From contig ML133454.1 of NCBI GenBank assembly GCA_003864495.1, positions 2,448,758 through 2,512,757 on the forward strand: a DNA stretch of 64,000 nucleotides, given 5' to 3'. Origin of the DNA: Nemopilema nomurai (lineage: Eukaryota > Cnidaria > Scyphozoa > Rhizostomeae > Rhizostomatidae). Below are positions 24,001 through 36,000 of the stretch, piece after piece; positions within the stretch are counted from its first letter, which is position 1; each line of letters starts with the position of its first letter. The notes beneath the pieces are model-generated. The model did no database searches, was not told the origin of the DNA, and saw nothing but the letters and a program-made list of their open reading frames with translations. A program made the position numbers and the translations under genes.

Positions 24001-27000
24001 CTTTGATTTATAGCAGCACGGTGAAAAATGAAAAAGAAATAACCATAAAGCTTTGAATTTGCAATAAGAAAATGAACTGTTTCTAAACATCCTGAGACAA
24101 TGCTTATAATAAATTGTCAAGTGAAGAGCTCGATACACAAATACTTTCATAGGACTGGAATTCCTTTCAGCTTAACCTCTTGATCAGCTGATAATTCTTT
24201 ATCATGTAATATCGTTGATTTGATCGATTTCAAAATCTTGGCATAAAATTCAGTGCACGTTGAAACTAATCAAAAATAGGAAAATGTATTCTTCAATTCT
24301 AGGTAGTTGTTAATATATTATAAAATCTTATCATTAGGATACGATGAACCTAAGTATAAAGGATTTTCATTTTCGCAATGTTGAATATATTGCTTAATAT
24401 CTATCTCTGAGCATGTGTAACAAAGATAGAGAAAAACAATCAGCGAGGAAAATCTTTCAGCAAATCAAGTGCCGACAGAAGAGATATCGGTGAAATGATA
24501 ATTGCAAAGAAAGAATTAAGCGCCGTGCAACTGCAATCCTTAGGCATACAAGACGAATACTGGTTTAAGGAACATCGACATTTCAAAAAAGGCTCTTAAA
24601 CAATGGTAAACCGATGGATATAGACGCCGCAATTATTGCATGAACGAAAGTATCGGGCTCAAAACTTATTCAAAATATTCATTTCTGAACAAGAACTACT
24701 CTTCTCTTTGTAATTTTACCCTTTTCATACCCGCTTGTAGCAACACCCATAAGACAGTGCCCTGAAGCAAGCACGGGCGACAAAGAGGAACACCCCGGTG
24801 TCATTCTGACCGAACCGGGCACGTTTCAATTACTGCGAAGGCCACGCGCTTCGGCGAGCACCGTGGACGGCTTCGCATAAGCTCTGCGAGTCAAACTCAC
24901 GAGTCGAATTGATGTCCATTTCAACTTCTAACCAGTCCCCTGCAGAGCGAGTATGATCTTGATCTCTTGTTTGTTCTAGCGTCTAAACGCATATGCGCGC
25001 TGCGACCATTTAAAGCACATCAAAGGCACCGCGGCTTCGACATACAAGTGTGATTTATCAATTGAAAACGAGGATGGTCGAATAAGAAGTTCCTCCTTAA
25101 CTTCAAGGCTATCGTTGCACCATCTTCATCTTGTCAACAGCAGGTTTTTACAAAGACGGTTTCTCGATATTTCCTGAGTTGATAAAGTCAACATAGTACA
25201 TGAAGTTGCCGAGTGCTAGACTTATTCATGGGCAGAGGGAGAGAGAATCAAGGACAGGTGGACGCAGCCTTGATGAGTTTACGACACACTGTCATTTCCA
25301 GAGCTCACAACCAAATCTCTTAGGGAGAATCCTCAATGCATGCCTTTATTGATTGAATCGTCAAGCGCAGTGATGGATCGTTTGCAGAGCTGCGTGGACG
25401 GTAAGACCAAGCCATTATCCTTCTCCATAGCAGCGATTTTGGGTGAAGAGTTTTTGAACAGCGGAAACACGAGCAACAAGCATGGACGCCAAGGCAGTGA
25501 CAAGTATGACCATGACTGTAATGAGAATGAAACGCCAGAAATAGTCGACGAAGGTGGTCAATGTGGCGAGCAGGCCAACAGTGAGCCATTCACACTGCAG
25601 GCTGCAGCCCCGAAGTACTCCTGGCTAGAGTGTTCTCGGTACAAGCCACCCAAAGTTCCTAGTAAGTACTTCAGGATATGTCAGTATGTCTATTGAAAGT
25701 AAATAGAGAAATATGCGTGAATTAGGCACGCAAATGTGTATACATGCAATGACATGCATGCATCTGACGTTCAAGTGTAAAGCCATGTGTGTGTTTGAAT
25801 TTAACTGCGAATGTGTCTATGAATGCAACAAAATGCCGGTACATATGCCTATAATCATATGCCCATGATTCAAACAATGCAAATAATTGCAGGGTCTCAG
25901 TCAAAGGGAATCCAAGCAGCTCTCCATTCATAGGCAAAGTAAACATCCCGAAATGCAGTCATTATTTAATAGTCCACATTACAGTAAACCTTCAGACATA
26001 CAAGTCAATTTACAGTCTGAAGCCCACGTTGAAACTCTTGAAAAAACGCAAGAATATACAGTTTAAAAAGATAAAAATGAGTAAATTATTGTTCTTAGTA
26101 TAGTCCCAATTTTGACAAACACCGCAAGAATCATCTGATTAGACCTCTGAATTATGTGATGAAAACATTTCAATGCAGTTTTCCAAATAAAGAAGAGAAC
26201 AAAAGCGAGAAAAAAGTCCAAATTCCTAGACTGAGATATTTCAACGGAGGAATTGACTTTGTCAATAGAAAAGATCAATACTAAAGTATTATAAAAACAA
26301 AGAACCTTGAACTCTGCATAGACAGATAATTTTGACACTAGGATTTCAATGTTTTAAAATGTTTTACAGTGAGCTGGTACACTGTGCTCGTGGCATTTAG
26401 TAACTGGGTAAGACTGAAGATATTGATACAAAAAAGTTGACTCAATTCTAAGAAAACCTTTTTCCAAGTAGACTCTTGTTCCATGGCTAACTTAGAACAG
26501 TTTTAAAGTATGGATACCGTATATGGGGTTTACTTTGAAGGACTGAGGTTTAGAGTGGGGTAAAAAAATAAAACAGGCAAATACATAGAGCTATTTTCCT
26601 TGAACTTCTAGGCAGAAAAACGTATGAAAAGTTGACGCAAGTGAGATAAATCCCACAGATAATTCATAGAAAGGGATGTTAAAAAGTGGATTTTTTTTAA
26701 TTAGTTACGGACAAAGTATCATGAAATTTTGTACAAATTTGATGCAATCAATAGTATGTTTCAGTAGGCTAAGATAAAATCAAATTTTCTGCATAGCTTT
26801 CTATCGCACTGATTTCCACTGAGACATTTCTAGCATATATTCTGGCCCCATGACGAGAATCAAAATACAGAGCTCCATGTTTCTATTGGAAAAATACGTC
26901 TACAAAATATTTGTGGCAGTTTTTTCTAAATATATTTTTGACAGCATCTTTATGGACTAAAGGTAATTCGGTTCGTAATGGCGAGCAAACTATTGAGTGG

Positions 27001-30000
27001 TAATGCAGCAAAATCATATTATAGTCCAAAAAGACTAACATGAAGGGAAATAATATCTTATACAGAAAATAAAGCAGTTTTAACAGCAACAAAGGAAGAA
27101 ATTTTTGCTATAAAAGCTGCAAGCGCTTACTTTTGAACTTTAAATTCACAAAAGATTTCATCTTTATAGCTGAAAGATCCAAAGGATCCTGCGAACCTTG
27201 CTATATGACGTGAAACAAAACGATGGGTGAAACAAGAATCTAAAACAAACATTCTAGCCTTCACATATCTAACACAATTTAATTCCACTCAAGAAAGTTC
27301 AAACGCGCACGAGTGATAATCATGGAATGATGTATTTTCACGTTCATTTACTTAAATTCAAAACGAAATCAATATAAAAAGTGGTCAAAAATAAAACACA
27401 AGCTTTTCAAATTTACTATTAACGTACAAGAGAAATTGTTGCATTATGTGAATAAACAGAATTAAGGAATTGGAAGATTGATAAACATGATCAAACATTA
27501 TCCGTTGAGAGGCATCTTGGTTCCCATAAATATTTGAGCCATAATATTCAAGACGTGAAGGTTTATTTACAGAACCTGGTGGTACAGAACTCAAACATAC
27601 AGCAAAGAAGCACGTAACACGTAAAGGTTCATGTTTATTAAAAAATTCCGGAAATCCACTGAACAAAATTGGAACCTGAAAATGCTTTAAGGAACCAACT
27701 GTTACGGAAGATGTTTGGTAAAATAAGACAAGGAATCGAGTAAAATATGAATGCTTTTTAAGCCACAAAGGAGCAACAGGAAAAGAAGCAAGAACGAATT
27801 TGTGCTTTAGTGATATCTAACATGTAAAACTAGAAAGATGGATTGCTCACTAAAAAACCAAGAAATAGGCTTTTTTATATTTCGCATATTTCGCTTTATT
27901 CAAGAATGCAGTTCTTTCAATGCTCAATGAACCAGACTCAAAAGGTTGCGTCCACAGACCATGAAGATGGTACTTGCTCCATTTGTTTCAGTTGGGGAGG
28001 TCCGAAGTCTCTTTTAATTTGAGCCTCAAGTCTCGGTCGAACAAAAAGCCATGTTGATTATGACCAGGCGTAGGATACGACAGAAAAGTTCATTTCGTTT
28101 CACAAGAAACTCGGTTTTGTTTGATAGCGTTGAATAGGCATCCGAGAGCGAATATCAATTTCGTTGGTAGTAATATTAACAAATTCTCTACAGCTGATTT
28201 CTAGAGCAGACGCGATACAACATTGAACGGGAGGGCAACGAAAAGTCGCTGAAACGGGGCGTTGTTTGCATGCAGACTCTTGCCGGTGTATCTTAAGTTT
28301 TGCTCATTGATGCATGTCGTAGAAAGATGGCATTCAATGGACCCTCCATACTGGTCGCAAAACTAGCTCGTCATTAAGTGGAGCTACTAGCTACTTGAGC
28401 AGCTAGATATTTGGATAGAACCATGAAGGCATAAGCAGAGATGGCAAATACTACATAATAGAAATCACAGAAAATTACATACTACTCGATCTTAGAAAAC
28501 TGAGAACTCAAAGTTTCTGATTTCAAATAAAAAATCCCGCAATAGGCAGTTTGTTTGCCTTTTGGAACATTTGATAAGGGACAAGACACTAAGGATTCCA
28601 GTAGGCACAAAGTTTTGCCAATATAAAGAGCTTTCTCGATATATGGGTGCAAGTGCTCCTAAATGCTGATCTTATAAGAAACTTAGAAAATTTGAATTCG
28701 GCAATAATAAATACTTCTGCCAAATATCTTAGCGCTTTAAACAAGCAAAAGATTAGTATCACGAAACAAATTTATTTCCATTTCTTAAAACAGTGTCCTT
28801 AGTTTTGAATATGGATAAATAAGAGGAGCAGGGCATTTCAACAATGTTAAATTGAGGCATGAGTCTGAATAAGAAAGCATCCATAGCTGCAATGGAATTG
28901 GCACAGGAACAGATAATATCTTTGCCTCTGATAAACAGGCGAAGGACATTTTCGTGGCTGGAACGGTCTTGATCAAAGCTTTATCAAATGAAAAAGGGAC
29001 TTTTCTTGAAATGGTAGTAGTTTATCAAATGAAAATGGGATGTATTTGCAAACCATAAGCAAATAAGATATTAATACATTTCTTAGCTTTTACATTGTAG
29101 CTTAAATCAGCAACGCACACATTTTAAGACGATCAATGAAGTAAAGGTATTTAATTAAACTCAGGGTTCAAAGCCCAGCAAAGGTGGGCATTCAGGAAGA
29201 AGAGACCCATGGCAAAGATTGTGCGACAGCGTTTCTGTAACATTCTGTTGCTACGATGTCTAAATGACCAAGCCAAATCTTACAAAAGCTTCAATATTCT
29301 CTGTTAGTAAGTAATGCCAAGATAGGTAACAAGTTATTCGAGTGCCATGAAGGTAAAATTGTGATAATTTCTAGGGCAAAACAAACATCATCGCAATTGA
29401 AAAAAGTTCCACACAAGTAAATCAATGAACTGGTTGTAATACAAAATGAAGCACTGATTTTATCTCAGAAATAATCACTTGAAGTTTTCGAGGGATATTA
29501 AAGGAATGAATAAATGAAAACAAGGCCTGCAATGTCATGATTCCTTGATGTATTAATAAAAAGCTCTCTTGCCATGGGACTTAGGGTAACCTTTCGGAGT
29601 CTGACCAATAATCACGTGCTTTCTTGCAATTATACTCGAGTCGCAAAGGTTCATACATGGAGATTTTTGCCAAGTTAACCACAATGTCTTTCAAAACAGC
29701 CCGAAACCCCAAAGGTTTTCTATAATCGTTTCGAGTTTATTGGTCGTATTGGCCGATTAAGGGAATTAAAGTTTTCTGCTGTGATGTTTAAAATAACTGA
29801 AGCCTTCTTGGGCACAAATACAATTTCAATCTTGAACCTACATCGGAGAAACTACATGTATAGAGCAGCGGCAACAACAACAAATAATTTCAGAATCAAC
29901 GAAGTAAACAAGGGGTAAACAGTCATCAGCAAACAAGAAATTACCAAGACCGTGAAACATTTTGAGCAGCTATCAAACTTCATGCTCTTTTGAACTTAAA

Positions 30001-33000
30001 TGTTTGACTTAAGAATACAACAGTGGAAAAAGAAATCTTTTAGAAATATTGCTGCAATTTTGTGTTGATAGTTAAAGACCGGGAAGAAATTTAAACTTTA
30101 AGTCTTGTTGTCAGTTCGAGAGCTAATGACGCAGTGTATTAAACTGGACGAATTACCCTGAGTCTTGCAAAACTTACAAGCAGTAGGACTTCCAATAGTA
30201 AGATAATATTTCGTTGCACTAAGAGTTGACTACTTGCAAGGTGATCAGTTGCGATTTCAAAATAAAATCTAGGCGTTGCCAAGGGAATCCCAGGTCAGCA
30301 TGAATAAATTTTATTTTGAGCTTATTACTTAAACACATTCAAATGCAGTCCCTTTTAGCCTTCTCTGAGATTGAAATTTCGAAAAACTTCTTCAAATAAC
30401 AACCTGCTATTGGTCTAATGATATGTTGCGATACCAATAACCCTTTATCGCAACTTTTTTTGAAAGGCAGCAAATTTGCGCCCCACTTTTTTGGCTCAAA
30501 GGAAAGTGAATCATTATTGCGTCAAATGATTACCAAAACGATTTGAACTAACGCTTCCCCAAGCCATGTCATAAAGCCATGTCATAAAGGCATGTCATAA
30601 TGGCTACCTATATTATTAAACAGTTGTACAAAGACTGAATATAGATTGATATAGCAGCAATTGCGGAATGAAGTTTAGGTCGGAAAGCATCTGGTTTGCA
30701 TATAGAAATTTATGCTATCCAAATCAACTTTCTTAAAGATTACAAGCTGGCAGTGCGAGTGTTTAACTACCTAAAAGGCAGGGGGACAAGATTCCATGGT
30801 CGAGGGGTGTTCTCAAAAGACACTAGATTTGGTAGACTGTTGTCTCGCAAAACACAAGCCTCTGTGAAAAGAAGCATAAATAACATCCAGGAAATATCAG
30901 AAAAACCTCAATATTGCAAAAGTGACACTTGGGTTTTGAATTTCCAATTGAAAAGGCCATGCAGGGTCACGCTTTCTCCAGGAAATCATTTGAGTATATG
31001 ACGTGGTGGGGTAGGTTTAAACTTCTTGCAATTAAGGGAATTAAATGGTTCGAGACTGTTATACAATGTTAAAGAATACGACACGTGTTCATTTGCAACA
31101 CAAGAGAAGAAATGTGACAGCTCAAGTTGCCCTAAGGTGCCCAAAATAAACTTGAAAATATAAATCCCACTTTGTTTCTCGGCGCCCTTACAGACAGAAA
31201 AAGGTTAAAAGCTTACGATCGCAAAAAGTCGGCTAACGATATAGGAGCTAATTTTTAAATTGATTGAAATTGGTGAATTTTTATAGTACGTGTTCACGTA
31301 GAATAGTCTAGTGATTAATTCTTTTCATTAAATTTCCCTTAGAAATAAACCCGGTTAATCAGTTGGTTATGAATATCGAATTTAAGTTTGCACAATTAAG
31401 AAATCCCCGTGCAAACAGTGCTTCGCTGGGTGCAACGCGCTCGCCATTCCATCCTGAAGGCATATGTCACAAGCATATTCTATCACGACAAAACCCGCGG
31501 AGCTGCTCTTTGTTGGCTCAAGTAATTCGGAGATCATGATTTTCGACTCAGTTTAAGCAACAATAAATTTGCCGCTGGCCCTTCTTCTCTTAAGTGGACA
31601 TCTGGCTTTACGCAGCTGTTTAACTTGGGTCGCCAGCAATAATTTTGCGAAGCCCTGTGTTATTAATGAAAATGAAAACTTGAATCCCAACAACTTATCT
31701 TGCATTTCTGGCATAAAAGATTCACATTGCTCTGTAAGGTCCCTGCTCAATTTGAAGACGACAGCAAACAAAACGCTGTACAAAAATCTGATGTTTGGCT
31801 CAGTGAGCAATCCACTTTCGCGTGACCTTAAGGCCAATTAAAGGATTGCTCCTCCATGGCCTTGGAGAGGTCGCCACTCAGTCGTACTCCATCCAATTCT
31901 TCCTCGATCCGGGAAGAAAAGTTTCTTCGAGAAAGAAAACGCCTCCATTTCAACACTAGGCTTTCATTTATGAATTACATAAAAGGTCCTGGGAAACATT
32001 TACTGATACATCTGTGCACTTAGGGGAAAATCAAATCCAAATTAAAGATGGATATGGCCTAGAAAAAGCACCTATATCGCACCAATTCATACTAAATAGA
32101 CTAGAAAGATTGCATGATAGTTATATCAGCTATGCCGAGTTACCAAGCAAGAGCCCAAGGTCATACATTGCCGAAACTGCTTCGCAGATTCTACGCAATA
32201 AATTGCTTTAATCTTGACTTTAAAGAATATACGATTACATTTCTCAGGATTGTGATTGATTCAAAAGCCTTCCTTCGACAAGCAGAGGGTCTACTGCAAT
32301 TATTAATGGAATCTGGCTCAAGGCTAAGGTTCTCAGCAAATTGGCACTACTTCTAATGATCTATCATCTCTACTATAATTTCATCTGCTTGACAGCTTTA
32401 CAGCCTTGGGTAGGAAACCTCTCATTAGCCATGAAAAGAACTCAGACAATGTAAATATTACGGAAAGCTTTGCATATCACATGTGACCAAACTCTTCTCA
32501 ATTATGCGCCATAACATGAAAATGTCAAGTGTGTAATGCAGCGCTGGAAAATTTAATTTCGTGCAGCGCACCGTTATCAGTAAAACAAGTCACTTTTCAA
32601 ATACACGGTTTAAAACCGCTGCTTGGTGACGTCATTAAAAGCAGAGATGTGGATTGTAAGATTTTTATCTGTTGCGATATTAAATTTTGGAAATCAATAA
32701 AATGTGGCTGTTCTATCTTTCAGGATCAAAGAGAAAAGGTGGTATAACGACACGCCCTTCACGGCAACCTAGAATACCGTTTACACCGTTTCAACAATCA
32801 AACCTTGAAAGCAAGTTTAAAAAGGACCATTACCTCACACCAGATGCTGTGAAGGAGCTTTCAATGCTACTAGATCTTCCGGAGCAGAGGATCAAAATAT
32901 GGTTTCAAAATAGAAGAGCGCGGGAACGCCGCGAGAACCAACAAAAACCCTCGTGAGATGACTTCGCGATGAAATAGCTTCAATTATTTAATACCTGCGG

Positions 33001-36000
33001 GTCATGTTTTCTTTCACTACAGCAGTGATCTAAAATGGATTTGATGACGAAGAAAAACGCAGGAAAGCTGCACAAATCACGGGGGTCTTCGGCATTGTGC
33101 TTCTACTTAGTACATTGGCCTAACATCGTAGTTTGCCGGCCTAAACTATAGAACGTATTGAAAATATTGATACATGACCAATCTGAACATATGTGCCGTA
33201 TTCAAAACATCAATAAAGAGTTGTTAATAATGAATTAACGCAAATCTGACGAGTTTGTTAATAAACATTGTATAAAAGTTGCAAATTCGCTCTTTGTAGA
33301 TATCAAGCCTTTGCTTAATTTATCAGTTAAATATTGCTGAAGTAAATTAACCACCATCAATATAATTCATCGATATACCCAACGCATCGAATCGAGGTAT
33401 CCTTTAATATATAGCGGTAACGCTATTTGACAGTTGAAAGCTTTAACTGAAATCGAAAATATTTGATACCAGAGAATTAAAGGGAAAGAAGAAGATAAAA
33501 AACTTACAATATCAAATGAGTAGGTTATTAAATACAAATCGTCACATCGCGCGACTTTATAGATTTGATTTATTTTTGTGCTTAACACCGTTTCCCTACT
33601 ATCTATGTAGTAAGATCTACATAGTGAGGTGCCTTCATTTTCCCTGAAACCTGATGCTTAAAAAACTACCATCAACAAGTGAAAAACCTTGATTGCTGCA
33701 AACATAGAAACTTCTTATAGGTTAATGAGTGTTTTGAATCACTTAAAAGGGGCGTTTCCTACAGTTTGAAGGGCGTGATCCTAAAATAATTTCGATGCTC
33801 CACCCAATACAAAACACTTCGCAACCTCCCCCCCCCCCATGTTTGGTGCATGGCACCGCCATTGATCCTATACTAGATTAGGGCACTGTGCAGATCCTAA
33901 TTTATTACAAAATCAAGTATGACGTAATCGTTATGGTAACATTGAAAGGTATGGTAATAAAATAATTTGTGATCGAAAAGACGAATATTGATCGAGTGGG
34001 CCTCGGTATAACAACACGACCTGGAACAGGGATGTCGGAGAGGAGACATAGAAGCATGGTTTTAGAAGGCAGTAAGGGAGCATATGTGCTCATCAACCAG
34101 CAATGGGAGGTTATGGTCTCAATTGGCTTGAATACCATCCCGTTAAGAAATTGCAAGAAATACGTCATGTTTTTTATTTTAAAGTCACAAGCTTGTAGAG
34201 AGCTACCATTGAAACTTCAGACTACAAGGCAGTGATCTTTACTTTGATCTTCAATCTGGAATGCTATTGTCCTGGAAAGTAATCTCATTCAAACACAGAG
34301 CTCTTTTAATTTTGTAAAGATAATTGAAACACTCAATATTTTGATTGCTAAGCATCGTTAAAATTTCCATGCCACCCCCTCCTCTACCCAGTTCTCGTCA
34401 TTCTCTCATCCCTCTCCTACCGGTTCCCTCCCCCTGTTCTCTCCCCCTGTTCCCTGTTCAACCATCTTGTTCCATTGCAAAATTTCCAAAACTATAAAAC
34501 GCAAGACTATCCGCACTGTCAGTTCACGGCGACGCTAGGTAGTGCCTTGGATATAATTTGGGTGCTATCGCCTCGCGGTGCTCTACAGCAGAGGCAAGGA
34601 TAATTTGCATCGAATTTCACTCCGTTCCAGTAAAGGTATTACGGTGGATCATGGGAATACGGGAAAAGTGCAAAGGTCCGTGTCAGAGATTTCTATCGCT
34701 ATTAAGTTGTTAACTGTTATAATCAATTTAATCTGACGCAAAACAACACTGCCCACAAGCTACGGAGCGATATACTCGGAGTTTCGCGTTTCAAAAGAGC
34801 GTTCTTCCACTGTAAGCAGAGGGAATCGCGATCAAATACCTTGGGATTCACTCCTGTTCGAAGTTCAAAAGCGGCTCTGATATGGTCCTTTCCGTTGACA
34901 TAAGCCCAACACCAAAGGGAAGATCAAAGAGACAGTAACCCCCCTATAACCACAACTGATGGAACTTACTTACGTTCATATAGAAATATTGGCTAAAATA
35001 TTTTCGATTAGGCTTCAATAAGTCATTAATTGGTGACATGGCACAAATCGGACGCCTGTCAAAACACCAATTTCACCTTTTATGATTGGCTCATTCTCCA
35101 GTTAATGATAATCAATACCAAGATAAATGAAAATTTGTTAATATAGTAATCAAATAGGGCTTAAAGAATATTCTTAAAACAACCCAAAGTTATCAACATC
35201 TACATGTTGACAGTTGCAATAAAAAAAGTAGCTTAACCTTGTTTGAGAAAAAGTTTTGAAGAATTCAAGGAGCGAGGTATAAGCAGTTAACTGTTTCATC
35301 AATTTGTCCGGCTCTGTTTCTTTTGAAAACACGTGCATGTGAATATCGGGGCCTTGTTGTGACTTCTAGCTGTGGAAAACCTCACGAAAAACCCAAAGAG
35401 GAAGACATCAGCTCAACCGAGAAATTATGGTGACGTCAATCACCAGCTATACCACCTTAAGTGGTGAGGTCCAGCCTCATTGTCAAAGTTAAACATGCGA
35501 TGGAGGTAGGCATGATAGACTGCTCTCATTTGCAAGAGTACTTCTTCGAAAGAAATTACATAGGCTGTCAAAGATGTTTTGCATGAAGCTAGATAACTCC
35601 CTGACACAATTCTTCTAAGACAGCAGCTTCTTAAATACTGGCCTAACTGTTGCGGTAGTTAAAGGTCACAAAACTTATGCAAAATTCGGACAGTATGGTT
35701 TCCGTTAACTCAAGAGACCTATTGAATAACATTACACCTTGATTCAAGGGGAACCAAAAAACTTGGGCCATCGATTAATCTTGTAAAAAATAATGATCAT
35801 CTATATTCAGTTGAGTTACTACAGACTCCCATTAGCAATAACCAATCTTCATATCCCCACTAGCTTTGTTTCTCGCATCGTTTCTTATCAATTTCTCAGG
35901 GTACTATGCATTTCACCCGGATTAGCGGCACTGCACCGCTGCTAACGACAATAATTAAAGAATTCAGAAAAAAGCCGGCAAGCAAAAGACCAAATGACTG

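Noticed and set aside
32529..32723. Open frame running into the homeobox exon from upstream
   Set aside because: A TTTCAG acceptor at 32723 and perfect phase with exon 1 make the upstream part intron.
33602..33624. CTATGTAG/CTACATAG inverted repeat
   Set aside because: Only 8 bp of stem in AT-rich sequence, expected by chance at this scale.
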